A stretch of DNA of 64,000 nt from Marivita sp046591575 (GCF_046591575.1 NZ_JBIQWA010000008.1:62001-126000); one strand, 5' to 3'. Positions 23,954 through 32,545 are shown, numbered from the stretch's first letter. Numbers and translations: made by a program. The notes: generated from the letters alone by a model not told the origin.

Positions 23954-26731
23954 CTATTCAGCCGCCGTCTTGGTAATCGCCTCGACCCGAACAGCCGAGA
24001 ACTTGAATTCGGGGATCTTGCCGTAGGGGTCGATCGCCGGATTGGTCAGGATATTCGCGGCCGCTTCGACATATGCGAAGGGCACAAATACCATGTCTTC
24101 AGATACAGCACGGTCCGCCCGAGCCATAATCTGGATGCTGCCACGCCGTGTGGTCAGCTGGATCATGTCACCCGCTTCCACACCCAGACGCCGCAGCGTC
24201 TTGGGATGCAGCGAACAGTTTGCCTCGGGTTCAACCGCATCCAGAACAGAGGCGCGGCGGGTCATCGACCCTGTGTGCCAATGTTCAAGCTGACGCCCGG
24301 TTGTCATGATCATTGGATAGGCATCGTCAGGCGCCTCATCAGGCGGAATGACAGCTGCCGGGGTGAATCGGGCACGCCCATCCGGACGCGGGAAGCCGTC
24401 ACCAAAGACCACCGCTTGGCCCGGATCAGTCGGGCTCAGAGACGGGTACGTCACTGTTTCCGTCTTGAGCCGTTCCCAAGTGATATTGTCCAGCGATGGC
24501 ATCACCTGTTTCATTTCGGCAAAGACTTGGCTCACATCCGTGTAATCCCACGGCAATCCAAGACGCTGAGCAAGATCAACGGTGATCGCCCAATCCTCAC
24601 GCGCGTCGCCGGGAGGCGGTACAGCGGGGCGCACACGTTGCACCTGGCGGTTGGTATTGCTGACCGTGCCGTTCTTTTCATAAAGCGCCGACGCGGGCAG
24701 GATCACATCCGCAAAACACGCCGTTTCGGTCAGGAAAATATCCTGAACCACCAGATGTTCAAGCTTGGCGAACGCGTCGCGGGCATGTTCGACATCCGGA
24801 TCTGACATCGCCGGGTTTTCGCCCTGGATATACATCCCCTTAATGTTGCCCGCATATACCTGATCAACGATCTCTGTGACGGTCAGGCCCTTCTTGTTGG
24901 ACCAATCTTCATCGCGGCCCCAGACACCAAAGATGTCTTCGCGCACGGCATCATCTTCAACAGAGCGATAATCAGGCACGAACATCGGAATTAGACCCGC
25001 ATCAGATGCGCCCTGCACGTTGTTCTGACCGCGCAACGGGTGCAGCCCGGTGCCCGGACGACCAACCTGACCGGTCATCAACGCCAACGAGATCAGGCAC
25101 CGAGAGTTATCCGTGCCATGAATATGCTGACTGATGCCCATACCCCAGAAGATCATACCCGCCTTGGCCCCCGCAAACGTGCGGGCCACATCGCGGATGA
25201 CCTCGGGGGAAATGCCACAAATTGGCTCCATCGCCTCTGGTGTGAAATCCTTGAGATGCGATTTCTCGGCTTCCCAGTTCTCGGTATACGCCTCGATATA
25301 TTGCTGATCGTACAGCCCTTCTTCGACGATCACATTCATGATCGCGTTCAATAGGCTTACGTCGGCACCCGGGCGGAACTGTACCATTTGATACGCATGA
25401 CGCTTCAGACCCTGACCGCGCGGGTCCATCACAATAAGCTTGCCGCCGCGTTTGGCGAATTGTTTGAAATATGTCGCTGCGACCGGATGGTTTTCCAACG
25501 GGTTTGCGCCGATGATGATCGCTACATCCGCATTTTCGACCTCGTTGAACGTGGCCGTGACAGCACCTGACCCAACGTTTTCGATCAGGGCCGCAACTGA
25601 CGACGCGTGACACAGACGTGTGCAGTGGTCGACATTGTTGTGCTTGAACCCCTGCCGGATCAGTTTCTGAAACAGGTAGGCTTCTTCATTGGTACATTTG
25701 GCAGAGCCAAACCCCGCAACAGATTGACCGCCATGCGCCTGACGCAGTTTTGACAGCCCGCCCGCCGCCGCCTGCATCGCCTCTTCCCAGCTGGCTTCGC
25801 GGAAATGCGTCATCAGGTCTCCGGGGTCCACATTCAGCCCCTTCGGCGGCGCATCTTCGCGGCGGATCAGCGGCTTTGTCAGGCGATGTTCGTGGTGGAT
25901 ATAGTCAAAGCCAAACCGCCCCTTAACGCACAAACGACCCTCATTCGCCGGGCCATTGATGCCTTCGACATATTTGACCTTGCCGTCCTTGACCTTGAGC
26001 GACACCTTACAGCCCACCCCACAAAATGGGCAGACACTTTCGGTTTCGGAGTCGAAATCGGCGCTGTCACCAACTTGCTGATCATCGACAACGGTGCTCG
26101 GCATCAAGGCACCTGTCGGGCAGGCCTGAACGCATTCACCACATGCCACACATGTGCTTTCGCCCATGGAATCATCAAAGTCAAAGACCGGATAAGCGTC
26201 ATGCCCGCGACCTGCCATCCCGATCACATCATTCACCTGCACTTCACGACACGCGCGAACACACAATCCGCACTGGATGCAGGCATCCAGATTCACCGAC
26301 ATTGCAACGTGACTGTCGTCCAAAAGCGGGATGCGGCCCTCTTCCAACTTGGGAAAACGGCTTGTTTCGACGCCGGTCTGATCTGCCATATCCCACAAAT
26401 GCGACGACTGATCATGCGCCACATCGCGGTCCGGCTGATCCGCCACAAGCATCTCGACGACCATCTTACGCGCACTCTTGGCGCGCGATGTTTCGGTCTG
26501 CACGACCATTCCTTCGGCCGGTTCGCGGATACAGCTTGCCGCAAGAGCTCGCTCGCCCTCGATCTCGACCATGCAGGCCCGGCAGTTGCCATCCGGACGA
26601 TACCCCGGTGCAGGCTTGTGACACAAATGTGGAATTTTCAGGCCGCGTCCATTGGCAACTTCCCAAATGGTCAGACCTTTTTCTGCGGTGACTTCTTTTC
26701 CGTCAAGCGTGAAGGTGACTGTCTCACTCAT
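23954..26731 (-). CDS. fdhA: NAD-dependent formate dehydrogenase, alpha (molybdopterin) subunit
   Basis: 925-aa catalytic subunit of a soluble NAD-dependent formate dehydrogenase (FdsA / Fdh1A type). Residues 1-80 are a 2Fe-2S ferredoxin-like domain with Cys in LCHKPAPGYRPDGNCRACMVE. Then come a His-Cys Fe-S segment, two 4Fe-4S motifs (CIQCGLCVRACREV and CVACGECVQACPTGAL), and a 4Fe-4S-Mo/W-bisMGD domain starting CPFCGVGCKVSLKVKDG. The active-site residue is a Cys, not selenocysteine, in NNVDHCTRLCHASSV. It starts 3 bases after fdhB. No fdhD or other sulfurtransferase chaperone is nearby. Whether it uses Mo or W cannot be told from sequence. Confidence 0.93.
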   Translation of the reverse strand: MSETVTFTLDGKEVTAEKGLTIWEVANGRGLKIPHLCHKPAPGYRPDGNCRACMVEIEGERALAASCIREPAEGMVVQTETSRAKSARKMVVEMLVADQPDRDVAHDQSSHLWDMADQTGVETSRFPKLEEGRIPLLDDSHVAMSVNLDACIQCGLCVRACREVQVNDVIGMAGRGHDAYPVFDFDDSMGESTCVACGECVQACPTGALMPSTVVDDQQVGDSADFDSETESVCPFCGVGCKVSLKVKDGKVKYVEGINGPANEGRLCVKGRFGFDYIHHEHRLTKPLIRREDAPPKGLNVDPGDLMTHFREASWEEAMQAAAGGLSKLRQAHGGQSVAGFGSAKCTNEEAYLFQKLIRQGFKHNNVDHCTRLCHASSVAALIENVGSGAVTATFNEVENADVAIIIGANPLENHPVAATYFKQFAKRGGKLIVMDPRGQGLKRHAYQMVQFRPGADVSLLNAIMNVIVEEGLYDQQYIEAYTENWEAEKSHLKDFTPEAMEPICGISPEVIRDVARTFAGAKAGMIFWGMGISQHIHGTDNSRCLISLALMTGQVGRPGTGLHPLRGQNNVQGASDAGLIPMFVPDYRSVEDDAVREDIFGVWGRDEDWSNKKGLTVTEIVDQVYAGNIKGMYIQGENPAMSDPDVEHARDAFAKLEHLVVQDIFLTETACFADVILPASALYEKNGTVSNTNRQVQRVRPAVPPPGDAREDWAITVDLAQRLGLPWDYTDVSQVFAEMKQVMPSLDNITWERLKTETVTYPSLSPTDPGQAVVFGDGFPRPDGRARFTPAAVIPPDEAPDDAYPMIMTTGRQLEHWHTGSMTRRASVLDAVEPEANCSLHPKTLRRLGVEAGDMIQLTTRRGSIQIMARADRAVSEDMVFVPFAYVEAAANILTNPAIDPYGKIPEFKFSAVRVEAITKTAAE

Positions 26732-26734
26732 GGG

Positions 26735-28417
26735 TCAAACCTCATCTGGAAAATGTGTCATAGTCAAGCGGATCGGGTTCGGAGCCGCCTGCCCCAAACC
26801 ACAGATGGACGCATCGGCCATTGCGGTACAGAGCTCGTCAAGCAGCGGCTGATCCCATTTGTCGGCCTGCATAAGCTTGACCGCTTTTTCGCACCCGACA
26901 CGGCAAGGCGTACATTGGCCACAGGATTCATCCTCAAAAAACCGTAGCATATTGAGCGCCGCGTCCCGCGCCTTGTCCTGATCAGACAACACAACAACAG
27001 CAGCCGACCCGATAAACGATCCCAAAGGTTGCAGCGTATCGAAATCAAGCGGCACATCGTTAATGCTGGCCGGAAGCAGACCAGAGGACGGCCCACCTGG
27101 CTGATAGGCTTTGAAAACATGACCCTCGGCCATGCCACCGGCAGCATCTATGATATCGGTAATCGTGCTGCCCGCCGGAAGAAGATATACGCCGGGTTTC
27201 GCAACTCGTCCGGACACAGAATAAGACCGCAGCCCTTTGCGCCCGTTCTTTTCCGTGCTGTTCAGACATTCCGGACCTTCGCGGCAAATCCGCGTGATCC
27301 AATGCAAGGTCTCTACGTTATGGACCAATGTGGGGCGGTTGAAAATTCCGACTTGCGCAACATATGGCGGGCGATGACGCGGAAGACCCCGCTTGCCCTC
27401 GATGCTTTCGATCATCGCACTTTCTTCGCCACAGATATACGCCCCTGCGCCGCGACGCAGGTCAATATACCCCGGTGCCACCAGGCTAGCCGCTTCAAGA
27501 GCCGCGATTTCACGCCGCAGGATTTCGAGCACGGCAGGATATTCGTCGCGCATGTAGATAAAGCAGGTGTCCGCTTCGACAGCCCACGCCGCGATCAGCA
27601 TACCTTCCAGGAAAAGATGCGGAACGCGCTCAAGATAGTAGCGATCCTTGAATGTGCCAGGCTCGCCCTCGTCACCGTTCACAGCAAGGTAACGTGAACC
27701 TGCGTTGGCGCGGACAAAACCCCACTTCTTACCCGAAGGGAAACCCGCCCCGCCAAGGCCGCGCAGACCGGAGGACAAGACCTTGTCCTGGACCTCTTCC
27801 CAATTGCCGTTGGCGCGCAGATCAATCAGCGCACTGTAGCCACCGGTTTCGCGGTAGGCGTTGAAATCCTGATAGTCTGGAACATGCGCATGAGTGTCAT
27901 CCGCGGCGATGGCCGCTTGGACTTTTTCCGGTGTGGCGTGATCAATGTGGTTGTGCCCGATCTCAAGCACAGGTGCCGTGTCACAGCGGCCCATGCAGGG
28001 TGCGCGCAACACACGGACTTCGGTAGGATCAAGCCCGTCTTCCAGTGCAGCTTTCAACTGCTGCGCTCCGGCAAGTTCACATGACAAGGAATCGCAGACC
28101 CGAATGGTAAGCGCGGGCGGAGGTGTCTCGCCCTCTTTTATGACATCGAAATGCGCATAGAATGTTGCCACCTCATAAACCTCGGCCATACTCATCCGCA
28201 TCTCTTCGGCCAGGGCCCGCAGGTGGGCTGCGCTTAGATGACCATATTTGTCCTGAATGAGATGCAGAAATTCAATCAACAAGTCACTGCGTCGTGGCTG
28301 ATCGTCAAGCAGAGCTTTTACATCGGCCAAAGCCTCGTCACTGTATTGACGGCCTTTCGGTGTGCGGCGGCCTTTGCCACGACCAGACTTCCAAATTCCT
28401 ACATCATCCAACGACAT
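26735..28417 (-). CDS. fdhB: NAD-dependent formate dehydrogenase, beta subunit (NuoE-NuoF fusion)
   Basis: 560-aa diaphorase subunit. Residues about 35-150 are a NuoE-like thioredoxin-fold 2Fe-2S domain (LSAAHLRALAEEMRMSMAEVYEVATFY; Cys in CDSLSCELAG and APCMGRCDTAP). Residues about 190-545 are NuoF-like, with the FMN/NAD site GLRGLGGAGFPSGKKWGFV, GDEGEPGTFKDR, RRGAGAYICGEE, and the 4Fe-4S motif ESCGQCTPCRVGC. In many Fds enzymes these are separate subunits; the fusion matches Fdh1B of Methylorubrum. It transfers electrons from formate to NAD+. First gene of the fdhB-fdhA-fhs operon. Confidence 0.93.
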   Translation of the reverse strand: MSLDDVGIWKSGRGKGRRTPKGRQYSDEALADVKALLDDQPRRSDLLIEFLHLIQDKYGHLSAAHLRALAEEMRMSMAEVYEVATFYAHFDVIKEGETPPPALTIRVCDSLSCELAGAQQLKAALEDGLDPTEVRVLRAPCMGRCDTAPVLEIGHNHIDHATPEKVQAAIAADDTHAHVPDYQDFNAYRETGGYSALIDLRANGNWEEVQDKVLSSGLRGLGGAGFPSGKKWGFVRANAGSRYLAVNGDEGEPGTFKDRYYLERVPHLFLEGMLIAAWAVEADTCFIYMRDEYPAVLEILRREIAALEAASLVAPGYIDLRRGAGAYICGEESAMIESIEGKRGLPRHRPPYVAQVGIFNRPTLVHNVETLHWITRICREGPECLNSTEKNGRKGLRSYSVSGRVAKPGVYLLPAGSTITDIIDAAGGMAEGHVFKAYQPGGPSSGLLPASINDVPLDFDTLQPLGSFIGSAAVVVLSDQDKARDAALNMLRFFEDESCGQCTPCRVGCEKAVKLMQADKWDQPLLDELCTAMADASICGLGQAAPNPIRLTMTHFPDEV

Positions 28418-28486
28418 TGAGGATCGACTCCCTTGGCCTACGCGCGTTTTCTAGTTTCCCAATAATCAATTTTTATTCCTGTAGGT

Positions 28487-28576
28487 CAATGGGTAATTTT
28501 CAACGATTGTAGGCATTCTTGAGGCGTAGGTCCTTTCATTTGCATCACGTGGTGTAACGCAACTGACCTATGGGTA
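28487..28576 (-). promoter_or_regulatory. Upstream region of the fdh-fhs operon with two ATGGGTA motifs
   Basis: Two copies of ATGGGTA, at 28487-28493 (in AGGTCAATGGGTAATTTTC) and 28570-28576 (in GACCTATGGGTAGTTGGTC), lie 70-160 bases upstream of fdhB. They resemble the sites near sga and the DMT gene. The 225 bases between fdhB and repC hold no gene. Confidence 0.35.
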
Positions 28577-28641
28577 GTTGGTCGTTTGCTCTGATGGGGC
28601 TGGATCAGTGAAGAGGGGTGTTTTGCCTTGTAGTCCGGTGA

Positions 28642-28659
28642 TGTCCACCGCGGTGGACA
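28642..28659. repeat. Candidate parS palindrome, copy 1
   Basis: Perfect palindrome GTCCACCGCGGTGGAC at 28643-28658, or 18 bp including the flanking T and A. It lies 2 bases past the repC stop codon. A second identical 16-mer lies inside repC at 29084. Palindromes of this kind near roseobacterial repABC operons are proposed plasmid-specific ParB/RepB anchoring sites. Confidence 0.7.
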
Positions 28660-28660
28660 C

Positions 28661-29710
28661 TTATGCTGGGTGTGCGTCCATGCGCGCCATCCTTTTTAGG
28701 ATCAGCGACGGATTGAACTGCGATTTGCGCTTACCCAGTGTGATACATTTGAAGTATGCGCCAAAGTTTCGAATGCGGTTTCCAAGTTGTAGCATAATGA
28801 AAATCGCGCATGCGGTTTTTCGATGACCAACAGATTTCCTTGCAGTCGTGAAGAGCGTCGGGTGTATCCCCATCATGGGGGCTAAGGTTTCTGCATGACG
28901 ATCGACGTCGTCCCATGACCTAAGATCTTCCGTAGCAAAGGCCGTCGCTTGATCGCAGACTGAAGTCAAAACTCTTAAATCTGTGGCGTCGTTTGTTTGT
29001 ATATCCTTATTTTCTTTTACAGACGTAGAATGATGCCGGACATTCTGACCGGTATTGGCGGACAAAAGCGTTGTTTCTGGTGCGTCCACCGCGGTGGACA
29101 ACGCATGACATTCGGCGTCGGTTTGAGCCAATAGCGCGCGGTATTCGGTTAGTGACAACTTTCGTCTAAGCGTTTTCTTGATCTCTGGCAGCAATGGATT
29201 TGTCGGACACACGTCTTCAATCTGGGCCAGTTTGGTCAGAATTTGTTTGCGCACAAAAACACAATCCCGGCGCGTGTTCTCTACCTTTTGAGCCATTGTC
29301 AAAAGCTCGTCCGCGCGGGCAATCATGGGGGTAAGAGAAAGCCCGTAGCTGATGCACGCGCCCTCTGATGACCGAACACGATACCGTTTCCGGTTTGGGC
29401 TATCGTGGCGTGTGACAAAGCCGGTTTCGACAAGGCGGTTTATATGTCTGCGGAGCGTACGTTCATCAATGCCACCAACGCGACGGCAAATCTCGAAGTT
29501 AGACGCGAATACGGTTTCACCCTGGCCCGGCTTCAAAAAGCTCAGCATGGCTTGCAATGTTTGCATGTGGTTCGGACGCAGCCCATATTCCGCATGTGCG
29601 TCTCTGAGCGCTCTGAAGATCGCCCAAATATCTGTATCGGGTTTGGACGCACCATTATCGCCAGCGCGGGGCGTGTCGTTGCCTGTGATTGTCAATTTTG
29701 TGAATGACAT
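28661..29710 (-). CDS. repC: RepABC-type replication initiator RepC
   Basis: 349-aa protein of the RepC family that starts replication from an origin usually lying within its own gene. The N-terminal winged-helix region matches family pattern: FRALRDAHAEYGLRPNHMQTLQAML, then the helix-turn-helix stretch GGIDERTLRRHINRLVETGFVTRHDSPNRKRY. The frame is open up to 29824, but the start is placed at MSFTKLTITGN because the earlier part spans a terminator-like hairpin; the ribosome site is weak, so the start is uncertain. It carries a candidate parS inside (29084-29099). It follows repB with a 240-base gap, as is usual in repABC operons. Confidence 0.85.
   Translation of the reverse strand: MSFTKLTITGNDTPRAGDNGASKPDTDIWAIFRALRDAHAEYGLRPNHMQTLQAMLSFLKPGQGETVFASNFEICRRVGGIDERTLRRHINRLVETGFVTRHDSPNRKRYRVRSSEGACISYGLSLTPMIARADELLTMAQKVENTRRDCVFVRKQILTKLAQIEDVCPTNPLLPEIKKTLRRKLSLTEYRALLAQTDAECHALSTAVDAPETTLLSANTGQNVRHHSTSVKENKDIQTNDATDLRVLTSVCDQATAFATEDLRSWDDVDRHAETLAPMMGIHPTLFTTARKSVGHRKTACAIFIMLQLGNRIRNFGAYFKCITLGKRKSQFNPSLILKRMARMDAHPA
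29084..29099. repeat. Candidate parS palindrome, copy 2 (inside repC)
   Basis: Second perfect copy of GTCCACCGCGGTGGAC, within the repC coding sequence and 441 bases from copy 1. Exact repetition of a 16-bp palindrome in one operon is very unlikely by chance. Confidence 0.7.
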
Positions 29711-29786
29711 TGGTTTTTCTGAGTGAGGGCCGGCTTGCCCACAATTTTCCCGTCTCTTCCCACAATTTGACTTGGGAAAAGGCAAC

Positions 29787-29814
29787 AAAAAGGCGTCCAC
29801 CGAATCGGTGACGC
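29787..29814 (-). terminator. Terminator-like hairpin between repB and repC
   Basis: On the minus strand, GCGTCACC and GGTGGACGC pair with one bulged G around a 5-base loop, followed directly by CTTTTT. repABC operons typically have a hairpin here that, together with a small antisense RNA, controls repC expression; this is a candidate for that element. Its arms also resemble the parS half-site GTCCACCG. Confidence 0.5.
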
Positions 29815-29951
29815 TTGACCACATTGTTGGAGATTGCTACATCATAGGTGCAAAACTGATGATGAGGGCTCTCCAAGGGAAACTTTGGGGGGCTCTTTTC
29901 TTATTGGCCTTCGTCTCTCTCCTCTGCTCGTGTTTCGGTCTCTAGCCCAGG

Positions 29952-30920
29952 TTAGGAGTCTGGACTGCTCTCATTCCGCCACTGATCAAAGAGCTGACGA
30001 AGCATGGCCTCGGCATTGTCTTCGATCCATTGGCCGAATTCCAGGTTGTCTTTTTTCGCGATCTTGAGTGCGACCGATCGGCTGTCGACGACAAGCGTGG
30101 CAAGTGGGCTGCCGCTGTCATCGTTGATCACAATGGGCTGGTTTCGGGCCTTGCGCGGCGCATGACCTTTCGCCTTTTCTGTTGCCGCATCAAAGACAGC
30201 CTGAAATTTGGCTTGGCTTGGCGTTTCGTCTGGCAGCGCGGCAAGAACCTTCTGGGCAATGTCCAATAGTGACACCTTGTCCGTCAACGCGGCCAGTTCG
30301 CCCCATTGGCGTCGGCCAATTCCATGCGCAGGTCCGATAAGACGGATCAGATCATCCGGGATGTGCTCGATCACCACGCGATGGTTCGACACACCTTGTC
30401 GTGTCAGACCCAACGCGTCTTGAATCACGGCGGGTTTATACCCAGCCTGTTGCATTTCTCTGATAAACAGCGCCTTTTCTATGAAAGACGGATCAAGACG
30501 CAGATTGTTTTCCTGACCTTGCGCAATCAAAGAGGCATCGTCGTCCAGCGTGCGCACAATCGCCTTGACCGTCCCGCCCGCCCTGCGGATGGCGGCTAGC
30601 CTGCGGCGTCCATATACCACACGATAGCGATCTGGCTGATCTGACGGACGCACCATAATGGGGACTTGTTGACCGTGCTTGCGGATGCTTTCGGCCAGTT
30701 CATCAATACTGTCGTCTTCTAGGATGAGCCTGTCGCGAAGGCCGTCGACATCAATTCTGTCGGGGTCGATATCGCGGATCGAATTTGCGGTGATTTCACG
30801 CAACGAATCCCGCAATCCGCCCACGGACCCGGCAACTCTGGTGGTTTTTACCGGGGTGGCGGATGAAACATGAGCTTCGGCGCTTTCTTTTGGTGGTTGG
30901 TTGAAAATGTTGCGAGCCAT
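29952..30920 (-). CDS. repB: Plasmid partitioning protein RepB (ParB family)
   Basis: 322-aa ParB-type centromere-binding protein. The ParB nuclease-like domain occupies about residues 60-150 (DELAESIRKHGQQVPIMVRPSDQPDRYRVVYGRRRLAAIRRAG, then QGQENNLRLDPSFIEKALFIREM). A central HTH follows (LGLTRQGVSNHRVVIEHIPDDLIRLIGPAHGIGRRQWGEL), then a RepB C-terminal domain. The start at MARNIFNQPP gives a one-base TGATG overlap with repA. It is predicted to bind the GTCCACCGCGGTGGAC palindromes and partner with RepA in segregation and copy control. Confidence 0.93.
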   Translation of the reverse strand: MARNIFNQPPKESAEAHVSSATPVKTTRVAGSVGGLRDSLREITANSIRDIDPDRIDVDGLRDRLILEDDSIDELAESIRKHGQQVPIMVRPSDQPDRYRVVYGRRRLAAIRRAGGTVKAIVRTLDDDASLIAQGQENNLRLDPSFIEKALFIREMQQAGYKPAVIQDALGLTRQGVSNHRVVIEHIPDDLIRLIGPAHGIGRRQWGELAALTDKVSLLDIAQKVLAALPDETPSQAKFQAVFDAATEKAKGHAPRKARNQPIVINDDSGSPLATLVVDSRSVALKIAKKDNLEFGQWIEDNAEAMLRQLFDQWRNESSPDS

Positions 30921-32119
30921 CAGCGCCGTCCCCATGCCATCTGGATCGTTTGCTCCAGCTCATCCGCAACGCTATTCACGCTAGTTAGAGCACGGTCGAG
31001 CGTCTTTCGAATAAGCTGGCTTGGGTCGACCTCGTAGATTGTTTGTTGGGTCATACCAGCGTCAGAGATTGCGGTGGATTTCAACATAGGTTCGGTCATG
31101 ACTTGGCCTGCAAGAATAGACCGAAGATATCCCGCCATCTGCGTCTGCGGGCCGTCGGATGGTTCGTATCGGGTGACGAGGAATTTGACAAAATCCCAGG
31201 TAACGCGACGGCCAATGGCTTCTTCGACTGCCTTTACCGTTTCAGACGCCAGTTTGAGGAATTGGCTCATCGAGGCAATATCAAGCATACCAGGCACAAC
31301 AGTGACCAGAAGGCCGGTCGATGCCGACAACGCCGTTAATGTCAGGAAGCCCAGTTGAGGCGGGCAATCAATCAAGACGATGTCATATTCGTCCTCGACC
31401 TCCTCAAGAGCCAAAGCAAGCCGTTCCGCAAAAATCGGCTGGGACCGGCGGGTCAGCGCATTCGCCGTCTCAGTCTCGTACTCGGACAGCATCAACCCGG
31501 CCGGGATCATGTCGAGCTTGTGAAAATATGTTTTCTGAATGACCTCCGAGAGGGGCACCTGGTTGTCGTATCGCAAAGCGTCGTAGATCGTGCCGCCATC
31601 TGCAAACTCAAGTTCAGGGCGAAAGCCGAAAAAGGTGGTCAGGCTGGCCTGCGGATCAAGGTCCAGAACCAGCACCCGATAGCCCCGTAATGCGTATCTT
31701 TGGGCAAGGTGGATGGTCGCCGTGGTTTTGGAAGAACCCCCTTTGAAATTGACGACAGAAATCACCTGGAGCCGATCACCTTCGCGGCGCCCCGGGCGAT
31801 AGGCATCGGCGTTTTTACCGGTCCGGCCAAGGATATCGCGCAAGGTGTCTATATCTTCTGCGCTGTAAAACCGATGCCCGCGATTGTCGGTGTGAACATC
31901 CGGAAAGCTGCCGTCTTTGTGTCTATTTCGCAGGTTTGAAGTGCTCACACGAAGCAAGCCCGCAACCTCGGTCGATGTGAAGCGTCTTAATGATTTACGA
32001 TGCTCTGGCTCGAACGCAATTTTCATTTGCCGATCCAGAGAATCGGCAAGGTTATCTGCAAAAGCCCCGATATCGGCCGAACCTACACCTTGTGCAAAGC
32101 TCGAATTACGATCATCCAT
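30920..32119 (-). CDS. repA: Plasmid partitioning ATPase RepA (ParA family)
   Basis: 399-aa ParA-type ATPase with an N-terminal winged-helix/MerR-like DNA-binding part (FTSTEVAGLLRVSTSNLRNRHKDGSFPDV). The deviant Walker A KGGSSKTT follows in VISVVNFKGGSSKTTATIHLAQRYALRGYRVLVLDLDPQASLTTFFG, and the Walker B region is DIVLIDCPPQLGF. It is first in the repABC operon and, as in this family, probably represses the operon from sites upstream. It is clearly homologous to, but distinct from, the second RepA at 45526, so the two should belong to different compatibility groups. Confidence 0.94.
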   Translation of the reverse strand: MDDRNSSFAQGVGSADIGAFADNLADSLDRQMKIAFEPEHRKSLRRFTSTEVAGLLRVSTSNLRNRHKDGSFPDVHTDNRGHRFYSAEDIDTLRDILGRTGKNADAYRPGRREGDRLQVISVVNFKGGSSKTTATIHLAQRYALRGYRVLVLDLDPQASLTTFFGFRPELEFADGGTIYDALRYDNQVPLSEVIQKTYFHKLDMIPAGLMLSEYETETANALTRRSQPIFAERLALALEEVEDEYDIVLIDCPPQLGFLTLTALSASTGLLVTVVPGMLDIASMSQFLKLASETVKAVEEAIGRRVTWDFVKFLVTRYEPSDGPQTQMAGYLRSILAGQVMTEPMLKSTAISDAGMTQQTIYEVDPSQLIRKTLDRALTSVNSVADELEQTIQMAWGRR

Positions 32120-32158
32120 AGTCCGCCGCCTCTTGTGGCCTTTTCAAAGGCTCTTGAT

Positions 32159-32205
32159 CATTCTGACGGCCAAATATGCACCTGACGCGCTTTGCCGTCA
32201 GAATG
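32159..32205. promoter_or_regulatory. Long inverted repeat upstream of repA
   Basis: Perfect 12-bp arms CATTCTGACGGC (32159-32170) and GCCGTCAGAATG (32194-32205) separated by 23 bases, 40-86 bases upstream of the repA start. Placement fits a RepA/RepB autoregulatory operator. A transcribed hairpin is the alternative. Confidence 0.5.
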
Positions 32206-32259
32206 GAAATGCCATGAACGCAGGCATCCGGCAAGAAGATTCTAGATATAGTGCAAAAG

Positions 32260-32268
32260 TTATCCACA
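32260..32268 (+). other. DnaA box upstream of repA
   Basis: TTATCCACA, a perfect consensus DnaA box, 141 bases upstream of repA in A/T-rich DNA. A similar box (TTATACACA) precedes the second repA at 46814 in the same orientation. A single 9-mer could occur by chance; the paired placement makes it more interesting. Confidence 0.45.
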
Positions 32269-32420
32269 GCACCAATGCGCATTTTGTAGATGCTGGTATA
32301 ATAGGTATATGAAAATAAACGATAAATAACGATTGATGTCTTTTTCATGCTCTGTGAATTGCGGGATCGATGAAAGCTACTGGCCTTTCAGAGCTTGGGA
32401 CAACGCTGCATCTTGGCTTT

Positions 32421-32434
32421 GATTCCCGGGAATC
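32421..32434. repeat. 14-bp palindrome in the repA-marR gap
   Basis: Perfect palindrome GATTCCCGGGAATC. The 426-base gap between repA and the MarR gene holds no ORF of note apart from this, the inverted repeat and the DnaA box. The role is unknown; it differs from both candidate parS sequences. Confidence 0.3.
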
Positions 32435-32510
32435 GTGGTGTCATTTGTGCATTGGACAGCCGCAACGCGTTTGATGGGGTCGGATCAACATCCTCTTTGG
32501 TGGTGGGCGA

Positions 32511-32545
32511 TTGTCAAAATAGTTTCGAATCGCTATCAATAGTGC
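32511..32545 (+). promoter_or_regulatory. Candidate promoter giving a leaderless marR transcript
   Basis: TTGTCA (32511-32516), a 17-base spacer and TATCAA (32534-32539) form a plausible promoter. The ATG of the MarR gene begins 6 bases later and has no ribosome site, so transcription would start at or next to the start codon. The spacer contains a TTCGAA palindrome that could be the MarR operator. Confidence 0.35.

Noticed and set aside
28418..28660. A repC-adjacent gene hidden between fdhB and repC
   Set aside because: No frame longer than a few dozen codons with coding character; the region is promoter and palindrome sequence.
32421..32434. GATTCCCGGGAATC as a third parS
   Set aside because: Single copy, shorter, and lacks the CCGCGG core of the two candidate parS types; kept only as an unexplained palindrome.
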